Positions 1-8,448 of a stretch of DNA of 11,784 bases are shown here, one piece after another (positions within the stretch are counted from its first letter, which is position 1; every line of letters begins with the position of its first letter). Source of the stretch: Sphaerosporella brunnea (lineage: Eukaryota > Ascomycota > Pezizomycetes > Pezizales > Pyronemataceae); assembly GCA_008704415.1 (NCBI GenBank), contig VXIS01000614.1, positions 1-11,784 on the forward strand, in the 5' to 3' direction. The position numbers and the translations under genes were made by a program. The notes beneath the pieces are model-generated. The model was given only the letters and a program-made list of their open reading frames with translations, ran no database searches and was not told the origin of the DNA.

Positions 1-610
1 TCAAAGGCGCTTTCGACCACGTGTCCAAAGGGATGCTGGTCCGCAGGCTCGTGGAGCCGGCGCATCTAACAGTCTCATCTACTGGACGCGTCTTTTATGG
101 AGACAGACGGGTGCAGATGCGGATCGAAGGCGAGCTGAGCGACCCATGGCTATCCGGACGGGCTTCCACAGAGATCGCCGGTTTCGCCAATCCTCTTCGC
201 GATATACCTGTCCGGCCTCTTTCCGATGGTGGAGACGCCGCACCACCGATGCCTTCGCCCTGTCATACCCTGACGACGTCGCCTGGGTGGCTACGGAGAC
301 AGTGTCACTACGTCACTGACACCCTCAACGCCTGCGCAGCCGCCAGCCTACGGCGGGCCAGCAACAACGTCGGTGGCTTTTGACGTAGGCAAGACGGAGG
401 CGCTGCTACTGACCGGGAAACGATGGCTGCCGACTATGACGCTCACTGTCGACGGAGCGGCGGTGTCTACAACACACACGCAACGCGGTGGCTAGGGGTC
501 TTTCTCCGACAGCCAGCTCACCCTGCTCCACCACCACAACGTCCGAATGGGTAAGGCCAGGGCCGCCGAAGCCAGCGTCAGGTCTCTGGCGGGAAGCTCA
601 GACTGTGCCC

Positions 611-1249
611 AAATCGTCCGACGCATCCAGGTGGCTGCCGTCCGAGCTGTCGCGCTATATGGCTCCGAGCTATGGTACGACGGCAGTCAGAAGGCCGGTT
701 CGCCGAAGTAATGAAGATGATAAATCGCCAGCCAGAACCATCCTCGGCGCGCTGCCAATCTTGGCTCTAGGTCCGCTGGTCTGCGAGGCCGGCCTCGTCG
801 ATGCCACCACCCTGCTGGCGCAATCGCGGAGACGCCACTTTGCGTGTCGGCTCGCCACCATGCCTGCCTGCAACCCTGCTGGTGACAGGATCCAGCTGCA
901 TGGCTGCGGGAGTGACCCCAGCCAGACCGGTAGTGATCCGGCGCATCCAGATGGCCGTGGTCCAAGCCGTCGCGCTATACGGTGCCAAGCTCTGGTTCGA
1001 CGGCAGTCAGAAAAGCCGGCTCGCCGAGGTGCAGAAGATGATAAACCGCCAGGCCAGAGCCATCCTCGGCGCTTCGACGACCTTGGCTCTAGGCGCGCTT
1101 GTCTGCGAGGCCAGCCTCGTCGACGCCAACACCTTGCTGGCGCATCGGAGACGTCGCTTCGCATGTCGGCTGGCCACCACGTCTGCTGGCAACCCCGCCG
1201 GCGACAGGATCCGAGCTGCCATGGCTGCGGTTACGTCCATGAGTGAAAC
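611..1249 (+). repeat. Imperfect tandem duplication, about 320-bp unit, inside the LINE
   Basis: Two head-to-tail copies, about 611-930 and 931-1249, both carry the RT C-terminal region with the VALYG..LW.DGSQK motif. They share anchors such as gcatccag (623 and 943), cggcagtcag (681 and 1001) and gacagga (884 and 1203), giving a period of 319-320. Identity looks like roughly 75-80% by eye, so the duplication is old or joins two diverged copies. Copy 1 carries stops and a frameshift after its SQK motif. Copy 2 stays open and runs into the RNase H domain. Only one such region is expected in a LINE. Confidence 0.8.
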
Positions 1250-1427
1250 GGTAGTGACAGCCACGACGACCAGGCGTCTATTGCGCTTTGTAGCCGACAA
1301 AGCTTTCCACGAACCGACCGCCCGCCCACCACTGACTGCCCTGGCAGCTGCGCTCGCGGCAGACATCCCCGGCTGACCGACTGCGATTGAACCCAGCGTC
1401 GCCGTATGCGACACCCCGCGAGGCCGC

Positions 1428-2207
1428 GTGGTTATCGAGTCCGAGGAGATCGCGATTCGAGAGGCAAAGAAATGGCAAGAACTGACGCGAGACGCGATCG
1501 ACGTCTATACGGACGGATCCAGACTGGAAAACGAGAACTGCGCTTACTCGGCGACCACGCATGGAGGTCATGGACGCCAGTGGATCGGAATCGCCAGGTA
1601 TGTCGGCTCCAATAAGGAGGCTTACGACACCGAGCTATTCGGCATCGCAGCTGGCCTGGAGCTGGCGCTGCAGCGGCCCCCGCAATCGACAGCGACTACC
1701 ACACCGGTGTCGCGCGGCACCGTCCGTGTCTTCGTTGATGCACAAGCAGCCCTGCGTCGACTGCTCGACACCAAGCCAGGCCCAGGACAGTGGGTCGTGC
1801 CCAGGATCGCGCGAGCCGAGAAAGCCGTCCGAGACGCAAGCTGGACCACGGAGTTTCACTGGACGCCTGCCCACAACGACGTCGCTGGCAACGAGCAAGC
1901 TGACAAGCTAGCCAAGGAGGCGGCCACCAGACAATCGCCACCGGAGAGCCACAAGGTGCTTGTCACTACCTTGCTGGCTTACATCGCCAGAGCCACGACC
2001 GAGGCCAAGCGCCACAACCGCGATCAGTGGCTTGCCAACCACTGTTGCCCGAAACGCTACTACCGCATGCCGGGAGGCAGAGGCGATGGGACCGCATTCA
2101 GGACTAGAAAGGCCGTCGCAGCGCGCTTCTTCCAGCTGCGGCTCCAGAAGTCCCCGACGGCTCCATACTTGCATCGGACCGAGCGCCGCACGGACGACAA
2201 GTGTTGA
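1428..2207 (+). pseudogene. RNase H domain of the LINE ORF2 (open segment)
   Basis: This is the longest open part of the LINE, 259 codons if counted from the first ATG. That ATG is not a real start, because the frame continues upstream. The type I RNase H fold is recognisable and all catalytic positions are present, numbered from that ATG: Asp29 in VYTDGSR, Glu69 in YDTELFGI, Asp104 in VFVDAQAAL, His149 and Asp159 in HNDVAGNEQAD. The domain degrades the RNA of the RNA/DNA hybrid made during retrotransposition. The segment ends at a TGA inside the knuckle that follows. Finding intact active-site residues in an otherwise broken element suggests either that the decay is recent or that chance has spared this part. 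It is not a host RNase H gene: it has no start of its own, and RT sequence precedes it in the same frame. Confidence 0.85.
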
Positions 2208-2460
2208 TGGTGCCATAGTGGCGCGGTCCAGACACGGGACCACCTGTTCAAGTTCTGTAAGAGGTGGAAGGACGCGCAACGGCTTCTCTGGAGGAGAGTG
2301 TCTGAGGTGATGAGGCCGAAAGAGAAAGAGCGGCACCGGGGACACAAGCGCTGGCCAGCCACGGCCACGGCTGCCCTGCTGGCGGATGACAGGTGTACGG
2401 CAGCCGTGATGGACTTCCTGAGCACCACAAGCGTCGGATCTTGGCCTGCCGAGGCCTAAC

Positions 2461-2671
2461 GCGGTGAGATGAAGGGTAGTGACGGGATCTCTTGGGGTGT
2501 GGGAATGGGTGTGACGGTGTTTTTTGCTTTTTCCTTCTGTCCGTTTCGTTACAAGAGCCGCAGGCCCCAGTAGTCAGCCTTGCCAAAGGGGTAGCACAGT
2601 CTCCTATGTCTACATATGTCATGGCCGCAAGCGGCCGAATACAATATGATTAAAACAAAAAAAAAAAAAAA
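2461..2671 (+). other. LINE 3' UTR and A tail
   Basis: About 195 bases without coding potential follow the ORF2 stop. They end in an A-rich tail: aaaac, then 15 A at 2657-2671. The tail marks the 3' terminus expected from target-primed reverse transcription. The sequence after it is unrelated to the LINE 3' UTR. Confidence 0.75.
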
Positions 2672-2765
2672 TCTGTTGTCTTTTCGGAAATCGAACAGAA
2701 CCCCTTAAGATTATTACATTGTGATAATTGAGACTTCCTGGCTTTTCTATTAGCTAAAGAATAAT

Positions 2766-3383
2766 CCACTCTCAGCCCTACCTCAAGATATAAGGAAAAG
2801 GCTCACAGCAGTGGCGAACAAACAAGCCCACGCCAATACCGCCAGAGACAACGGCGAATGGGTCGCAGTGGCCCAAAAAAAGGCTCTCAAGGCCTTCAAG
2901 ACAACAGGCCCCCCTGCCGCTGGCACCTGAACTGCCGCCCTCAAACCTGTCCAGAAAGAAGTTCCTGCCAGGGTACGGACAATCATCGTAGCCCGTGAAG
3001 AGGGTGCCTCACAGCACCCCGTCAACGCCAGCTACAGCACTAACCTAGTACAGGCCATTAACGATGCGCTGACTGCAAAACAAGCAGCTGGCTTCATTCG
3101 TCTGGCCAAGATAACTCAGAACCGGAAGGACACAGTTACCGGCCTATCATACCCCTCGGCGACCGCTGTATAGGTATGCACCTTTAGTGACACTATGCTT
3201 GCCGCAGCAAGACGATTGGATTTGGACATAGTGGCTGTAAACCCGAATGAAGAATGGACAAATGTCAAAGTTCACGGAGTGGATGTAACGCGGCTTTGTC
3301 TACCAGAGGGGCGTGGAATTGAACCTGTGACTTTGGGAAAATAACTTGCAAAATCCTAAACAATAGAATTTTAAGGGCTAACT
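2766..3383 (+). pseudogene. LINE ORF1 (Gag-like) fragment, broken by stops
   Basis: A single + frame (codons starting at positions divisible by 3) reads as protein from about 2766. It shows LPQDIRKRLTAVANKQAH, then a Lys/Ala-rich stretch, SYSTNLVQAINDALTAKQAA, and finally NEEWTNVKVHGVDVTRLCLPEG. The last part resembles the W..V.VHGV segment of Tad/I-type LINE ORF1 proteins, which bind the element RNA. The frame is interrupted by TGA at 2928-2930, TAG at 3171-3173, and TAA at 3342, 3357 and 3372. Coding similarity may continue a little beyond 3384, which bears on where the adjoining LTR starts. The stretch 2672-2765 is AT-rich and only weakly protein-like in this frame. Orientation matches the LINE at 1-2671, but this is a separate copy because ORF1 should precede ORF2. 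Family assignment is by eye. Confidence 0.6.
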
Positions 3384-4103
3384 TGTCGGGTGGACACTAA
3401 TGGTTCATGGTTGCTGAAGATAAAGGGGCTCCCTGGGCGGGAGCAATCCTACTTATAGTAGGAAGCCGCTCCAGAGACTACCGTCTCCCTTAGTAATACT
3501 CAGCCTTCACTCCTTGCTAGCTTTCCGACAGTGTCTGCGACTGTGGGCGTCCAGGCGCGCACAGAGATCGCCTCACCTTCCTATGACTCACTCTTTGATT
3601 TCAAATCATGAGTCATAGACATGGGTCGCACCCGGAATACCCCTCTTTCGGGATCGTATTCTTGTGCTGCAGGTAGATGCTCAGCCCTATTGGCTCCATC
3701 TCCGAATCTTCTGCATCGCATGCCTTACGCGACAACCACACTTACTATGGAGGTTCTAGGCCGAGTGATTCTTCCAGTTGTCGGCTCAACGCCTTCTGGT
3801 TGATCACTCCTGACCCCTCCGATCGTCATGCTAGTTTCCGGAACAGGTAGGTCAACGAAGATATCTCGGAAGAGCTCTAACAATAGCCTATACTATTGTC
3901 ATCTCCGAATCGGGTTCTCTTCTCAGATAGCGTCCTATCTGAGGCACCCGATCTCGGAGTTCTTCCATAGCGTCGTTCAAGCTAGCTACTTTGATCCGGA
4001 GCCACCCGGCTATCACGTGCCCTTGAAGCAATCACTATGCAGACTCTATTCTATTCCCTAGCTGACTACTAAGAGCACATGTCACGTGACCATACCTGTG
4101 ACA
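3384..4103 (-). repeat. Probable 3' LTR of the chromovirus (inner edge 4103; outer edge uncertain)
   Basis: The inner edge is well supported. On the minus strand the LTR starts TGTCACAGG at 4103, directly after a purine tract. The outer edge is less sure. A 720-bp LTR ending at 3384 gives terminal TGTC...GACA and includes a TATAAG box at 3457-3452 on the minus strand. A 207-bp LTR ending at 3897 gives TGTCA...TGACA but has no obvious TATA box. The region contains a 38-bp concentric palindrome (3581-3618), a cluster of hairpins (3880-3959) and two CACGTG hexamers (4014-4019, 4083-4088). Short open frames here (for example 3621-3803 and 3828-4061) look like chance. The second LTR needed to fix the boundary is outside the window. 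Confidence 0.5.
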
Positions 4104-4116
4104 TTACTCCCCTCCT
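4104..4116 (-). promoter_or_regulatory. Polypurine tract of the chromovirus
   Basis: On the minus strand AGGAGGGGAGTAA lies immediately before the TGTCAC start of the LTR. This is the position and composition of the primer for plus-strand DNA synthesis in LTR retrotransposons. Confidence 0.7.
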
Positions 4117-4181
4117 AACTAATCTCGTCCCGAGATACTTATTATTCTTTTAGTGTAAGGAAATATGACTAAGGAAATCCT

Positions 4182-5386
4182 TCACTTCATTCTACTATCC
4201 CTCGCCTGTCGGGGATATCTTTCATGGAACTTTTTGAGCATACGGCTGACAGTTTCGTCATCTTCCAAGTGCTTCCAAGGTTCCCACGTGGCTTCTTCTG
4301 GAGGATAGCCTTTCCAGAATACCAAGTACTCAACCCTCTTTTTCTGCCGGTTGAGCCTGCTTTTGGCGATCTTGTCGACCACCCAGTACTTCTCTCCATC
4401 TATCTCATCGAGAGGAGGTGGACTTTGGTGTCTTCCAGGAAGCTTTGACTCCCTGTATGGCTCCACCAAGGACACATGATAGACTGGATGCATGTCCATA
4501 GCTGGAGGCAACCGGACCTTCACCGCTCGTTTCCCTATCAACTTGATGATTGGGAACGGCCTGATCTTCTTGTGATCAAACTTTTTTGAGGGCCTCTTTG
4601 TCCGTATCTGACGAACGTCTATCATCACCTTATCTCCCACTTTGAACGGAGGCTGGCCTTGCACTTTCGCGTCGTGCCACTTTGCCATCCGTGTCTGTGC
4701 TTGATAGATGTTCTCTTTCAGGAACTCCAAGATTCCCTTCCAGCGTGTGAGCAACAGCTCACTTGCTGGGTTGGACCATTCCTGCCCTTCGGCTGGCTTG
4801 ATCCACTGTGTTTCTGGCTGGAACATATAGTTCGCCTGAAACGGGGACATCTTGGTAGTCTCGGAGACTGCCGTATTATAGGCAAATTCTGCCATCGGGA
4901 ACAGATCTACCCAGTCGTCCTGCTGGAAGCAACAGTAGTGTCTGACGTACTGCTCCAACACGGAGTTGACTCTCTCAGTGTGTCCATCGGTCTGTGGATG
5001 GAAAGCTGTGGACATAGACAACTTGACGTCCAAATGTTCCATCAACTCCTTCCAGAAGTGCGACGTGAACTTCGCATCTCTATCGGACAATATCTCTGAG
5101 GGTAGGCCATGAAGCCTCCAAATCTCATTTGCGAAGAGCTTTGCTAACTCTTGCACTGGGGTCTCTTCATTCATCTTCAACGGAATGAAGTGCGCCATCT
5201 TGGTAAAAGGGTCTACTATTACCCACACCTGGGTGTAGCCGTCTGACTCTGGCAATGCCACTATGAAGTCCATCGAGATATACTTCCACGGACGGTACGG
5301 AATCGCCAAGGGCTGTAACAGCCCATACTTCTTATGCCTGCTGGTCTTATCCCTCTGACAAGTGTCACAGCTTCTGACGTAATCTC
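4182..5386 (-). pseudogene. Chromovirus pol 3' segment: integrase core and chromodomain
   Basis: This is the C-terminal part of the Ty3/gypsy polyprotein, cut at 5386 by the copia insertion. It starts with the CC half of the integrase zinc domain (YVRSCDTCQRDK, about 5345-5380). Numbered from the internal Met at 5309 (375 codons), the catalytic residues are Asp14 (SMDFIVALP), Asp76 (LSDRDAKF) and Glu112 (HTERVNS), with 35 residues between Asp76 and Glu112. A chromodomain lies at about residues 292-350: YWVVDKI, YLVFWKGYPPEEATWEP, then a C-terminal helix. Integrase joins element cDNA to the chromosome. Chromodomains of this class are known to direct integration to chromatin carrying modified histones. 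The segment has no internal stop and no missing catalytic residue. It is called a pseudogene because copia has separated it from the rest of pol. Confidence 0.9.
5382..5386. repeat. Target site duplication of the copia element, left copy (ATCTC)
   Basis: ATCTC directly precedes the left LTR and is repeated exactly after the right LTR at 11153-11157. Five bases is the usual duplication length for Ty1/copia integration. Confidence 0.95.
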
Positions 5387-5573
5387 TGATGAAAGGTGGG
5401 TTTGCGTGAAGCGGAAGTGGAGCAATACCGGTAAAGGTATTTAGAGCAGAAGGATGATAGGAACTGAAGTGAGGAGTGCGGAATCTGTTATCACAATAGA
5501 GAAGTGAAGAGAAGGTCTTATTCTCGAGGAGATTGTTGTGTTGATTGTTGTGCTTGGTTTGAGGGAGAGAGAG

Positions 5574-5589
5574 CGGGTATATATACCCG
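5574..5589. promoter_or_regulatory. Palindromic TATA box in the copia 3' LTR
   Basis: CGGGTATATATACCCG is a perfect 16-bp inverted repeat centred on TATATATA. The identical sequence is at 10737-10752 in the other LTR. Its place downstream of the TGASTCA cluster, on the minus strand, fits a core promoter at the U3/R border. The transcription start itself cannot be seen from sequence. Confidence 0.65.
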
Positions 5590-5639
5590 AGAGCTCAGCC
5601 CGCCAATCCTAGTATGTAACTATGTATACATGATTCGAG

Positions 5640-5782
5640 TGACTCATGATGACTGTGAGTCATACGTGTGAGTCATACATGGAATGTAAGAGAAACAACT
5701 AGAAATAGAATGACACATAACCAGTTAAGCGCTAATGCACAGCCGCGTATGACTGTGTGCGTTTGTGCGTAACAGTGAGTCA
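5640..5782. promoter_or_regulatory. Cluster of four TGASTCA (Gcn4/AP-1-type) sites in copia U3, 3' LTR
   Basis: Exact heptamers are TGACTCA at 5640-5646 and TGAGTCA at 5656-5662, 5669-5675 and 5776-5782. They lie upstream of the TATA box in transcription direction. TGASTCA is the known binding site of fungal bZIP activators of the Gcn4/CPC1 family, which respond to amino-acid starvation. Binding to this LTR is inferred. Confidence 0.55.
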
Positions 5783-5985
5783 ACGTAAGGCAGACACGAG
5801 TAAGCCTGACTGGAAAAGGAAGGTGTGTGCAAACAGGCGAGAGATAAGAAAAATAAGAAAGCATGTGATGAGTACATGGTGTAGTAAACGCAGTGGTAAG
5901 TGCCCGTGATGAGTGTAAGATGAAACCAGTATGAAATAGGAAAACACTGCAGGGAGACCAAAGGAGATACCACGTCCATCACGAT

Positions 5986-8448
5986 TTAACACCCCTTCAC
6001 ACTTGCCACTGTTCCAAAGATACGAGAGCAGAGATGCCCTCGTACCGCCTGTACAACCGCCTTTGTACATATATCTGCAAGGTTGTTTTTGCCGTCAATG
6101 TGGATGACCGTAAGTTGTCCCGATTCGATAAGTTTACGTATGGAGTGGTAGTGCATGTCCACGTGTTTGGATCAATCGTTGACACGGTGATTTTCTGCGA
6201 TATCGATTGCTCCAGTATTGTCGCTTCGAATTGCCGCGGGAATGTCTTGGTGAAGAAGTTCAACGAGAGCTCGCATTGTCCAGAGGTAGTGTTTCGAGGT
6301 CATAGAGAGGGCCATGTATTCAGCTTCGGTGGTTGAAGTGGCAACTGAACGTTGTCGTCGAGACCGCCAACTGATGGTTGCTTCTCCAAGTTGAAACAGG
6401 TATCCCCAAAAGCTTCGTCAAGTATCAAGACAGTTTCCGTATGAGGCGTCGCAAAATCCTTCAAGGTATAGGTCATTTCCATATCGATAGGTGAGTTTGA
6501 GGCTTCGTGTTCCTTTCAGGTATCGTAGGACTCGTTGAGCCGCTTGCAGATGTACGAGGGTAGGTGAGGAGTTGAACTGTGAGAGGTGTGTAACTGCATA
6601 GGCGAGATCAGGTCTTGTTCCGGTGACTGCGTACATGAGAGATCCGATAATTTGCTGGTAGAGTGAGATGTTTTCGATCCGTTGCTCAGGTGGTCCTGCC
6701 CGAAGTTGTACGTTTACATCGAGGGGAGTTGAGACGGAGTTGCAATCTTTCATACCGAAGCGGTCGAGAACTTTGTCAATGTAGGTTTCCAGGGAAAGAG
6801 TGATTGCCTGGTCGGTAAAGTCGATTTTTATGCCGAGAAGCCAGTGAAGGGTTCCAAGGTCCTTGACTTGAAATTCGGTTCCAAGGGCCGAGATAATCCG
6901 TTCAGTGAGGTCGTCGTTAGGTCCAAAAATCGTAATGTCGTCCACATAGATGGCAATGAAGAGGTTACCACTGTTGTGTATGAGAACGCATGGGTCGAAA
7001 TGTGCGATAGCAAATCCGTAGGGTAGAAGGTAGTTGGTGAGCCGCGCATACCATTCCCTTGGAGATTGCTTCAAGCCGTATAAACACTGTTTTAATTTGC
7101 ATACTTTGCCGTCGATTTTCCGTCGTTCGGGAAGACGCATGTAAATCTCTTCTTTTAGGTGACCATAAAGGAATGCCGTTTTGACATCCAGTTGTCGAGG
7201 TTGCCAGCGCCGAGATGCCGAGATAGCAAGTAGGAGTCGGAGGGAGTCGAATCATACCACAGGTGCAAAGAGCTCGTCGTAGTCTGTGCCAGCAACTTGA
7301 GAGTCGCCGCGTGCAACGAGTCGTGCCTTGTATCGGTCGATGCTTCCGTCAGAGTTGTATTTGATCCGATAAACCCACATGCAATTAACAATCTTTCGGT
7401 TTGTTGGTGTGTCGACAATATCCCACGTATCGTTCTGTTTAAGTGAGTCCAATTCTTCTTCCATAGCCTTAACCCATTCATCTTTGTCAGTACGCGACAT
7501 GGCTTCCTTATAAGACTTAGGGTATTCAGACTCGATTCCGCTGGCTGAAGTAAGTGCTGTTGCCACAAGGATTTCGCCTTCACTATCATTGCCTTGATGG
7601 TCCAGGGTTGGTGCAGGTTCGGTAACTTGTGTTGAGGGCGCAGGTGTATCAAAACCAAGACGAACAGGAGGTCTGATGATGCGTCCGACACGTGTTTGTT
7701 GAACCGGCTGCTGGATCATAGGTTGAGGCTGAGATGGTGCAGGTTGAGCGTCCAAGGGTTGAAGCTGAGAGCCAGATGGAGTGTCGATATCCATAAGTGA
7801 AAACCGTTCATAGTCTTCTGGGGTAAAGCCATCGGGTTGCTGGATTTGAATGGTTGGTGAAGGAGGAGGAGAAGTAGGATTTTCATTATCGAGGAGAACG
7901 ATTCGGTTGTGATCGGGATTTGGTGTAAAGTTGCGCGCTTCTTGTATCCGTAAGTAGTCATTGCCGTCCTGTTGCTGAAGTCCAGGGTACCAAACTGCGT
8001 GAACATCTGGAACGCCTTTGTTGAACCATGAAGTGGCTTGTTGCGGGTTTCGAAAGCACCATTGTTGCCAGTGTCTTCGTGATGGGAATCCTTCTTTGTT
8101 GAGTTCAATAGTGATGGGACCAGTTGAGTTGACAGGAGGAGTAGACGTATGGTTGGGATCAAGTGGTGGTGGCGCAGGGTTGGTCGTAGTGGACGTAGTT
8201 ACCCCTTCTGAGTTGGAGATAGGGAACTTAACGTCTTGTGAGGTGACAAGTTGTTTCCTGGAAGGGATGAACACCTTGTAGATGTGTATGCTTTCGGTGT
8301 ATCCGACAAATATACCTTTCTCAGCACGTGGAAGCAGCTTACTACCAGGAGGTCGTTTCTCAACTGGTATGTGGACGTAGCACTCTCTTCCGAACGGCTG
8401 AAGGTGTTGGATCGTGGGTTTCTCACCGCGAAATGCCTCATAGGGGTC
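5986..8448 (-). pseudogene. Copia reverse transcriptase and RNase H part
   Basis: This is one continuous frame from the integrase C-terminus (DPYEAFRGEKP, about 8440) to the TAA in the LTR. After a Pro/Gln/Ser-rich linker of about 200 residues (8200-7560) the RT begins: NDTWDIVDTP, WVYRIKYNSDGSIDRYKARL, then QLDVKTAFLYG with the first catalytic Asp. YVDD is at 6937-6948, KDLG..HWLLGI follows, and GTRPDLAYAV appears further on. The RNase H includes EGFCDASYG, STTEAEYMAL, SDN and a final ADICTK motif, so its acidic residues are present. RT copies the element RNA and RNase H removes the template. TGA codons at 7252, 6418 and 6172 interrupt this frame without shifting it. The stretch from 6417 to 5986, between and after the last two TGAs, still reads as conserved RNase H, so decay there is limited to the stops. 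Confidence 0.88.
5992..6000 (-). promoter_or_regulatory. Polypurine tract of copia
   Basis: On the minus strand GTGAAGGGG abuts the TGTTAA start of the 3' LTR, the expected site for plus-strand priming. It also encodes the last residues of pol, whose TAA stop lies inside the LTR. Confidence 0.7.

Larger units (their letters stand above)
1..2460 (+). pseudogene. LINE ORF2 remnant: reverse transcriptase, RNase H, CCHC knuckle
   Basis: This is the C-terminal two thirds or so of a LINE ORF2, which copies element RNA at the target site. Visible RT parts are: motif A (KGAFDHV, catalytic Asp codon at 15-17); motif B (GLPQ.SPVSPILFAIYLSG) at about 160-215; motif C read as YPDD at 266-277, usually YADD; and a conserved FDVGKTEALLLTG segment at 378-416. 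These lie in different frames, so there are at least two frameshifts before position 280 and more up to about 720. From about 801 to the TAA at 2458-2460 one frame persists, broken only by TGA at 1374-1376 and 2205-2207. The second TGA falls between the two Cys of a CX2CX9HX4C knuckle, where Trp is usual. The ORF then continues for about 84 codons. It is a clear pseudogene. Confidence 0.85.
1..2671 (+). mobile_element. 3' part of a degenerate non-LTR retrotransposon (LINE, Tad/I-like)
   Basis: The window opens inside the reverse transcriptase of a LINE and runs to its 3' end. In order it holds the RT core with motifs A, B and C, the RT C-terminal region, an RNase H domain, a CCHC knuckle, a 3' UTR and an A tail at 2657-2671. 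The layout RT, RNase H, C-terminal knuckle fits the Tad/I-type LINEs of filamentous fungi. The stretch is visibly GC-rich compared with the neighbouring elements. The 5' end lies outside the window, so target duplications cannot be checked. Several frame changes in the RT part and two stops further on show that it is a dead copy. Assignment to Tad rather than another RNase H-bearing clade is inference. Confidence 0.85.
5387..5991 (-). repeat. Copia 3' LTR (605 bp)
   Basis: On the minus strand the LTR runs from TGTTAAATCG (5991) to CTTTCATCA (5387). A TATATATA box sits about 410 bases in, so U3 is long and R plus U5 is about 190 bases. U3 carries four exact TGASTCA heptamers. Differences from the right LTR are T/A, G/A, T/G and T/C substitutions plus one extra T and one extra A. 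Confidence 0.95.

Noticed and set aside
670..1414. Several Arg-rich minus-strand open frames of 70-165 codons
   Set aside because: They are antisense to the GC-rich LINE. GC-rich sequence produces long chance frames, and their composition has no domain-like pattern.
2766..3383. Heavy RIP of the classical CpA-to-TpA type as cause of the ORF1 stops
   Set aside because: The TAG and TAA codons fit CAG and CAA precursors. However, the region is not strongly AT-rich and the other elements show TGA rather than TAA or TAG stops, so classical RIP is not supported across the window.
3621..4061. Two + strand open frames (60 and 77 codons) in the chromovirus LTR region
   Set aside because: They lack recognisable motifs and lie in hairpin-rich, probably LTR sequence. 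They are too short to support as genes.
4659..5099. 146-codon + strand open frame
   Set aside because: It is fully antisense to the chromovirus integrase, whose catalytic motifs are clear. It is a shadow frame.
5673..6070. Minus-strand open frames of 60-100 codons rich in Leu, Phe and Ser, looking like small membrane proteins
   Set aside because: They lie in the copia 3' LTR and the pol end, and are repeated in the other LTR at 10836-11159. They are explained by the LTR sequence and have no homology I recognise.
7716..8162. 148-codon minus-strand frame overlapping copia pol
   Set aside because: It is offset by one frame from the linker between integrase and RT. The real frame has the conserved copia motifs at both ends.
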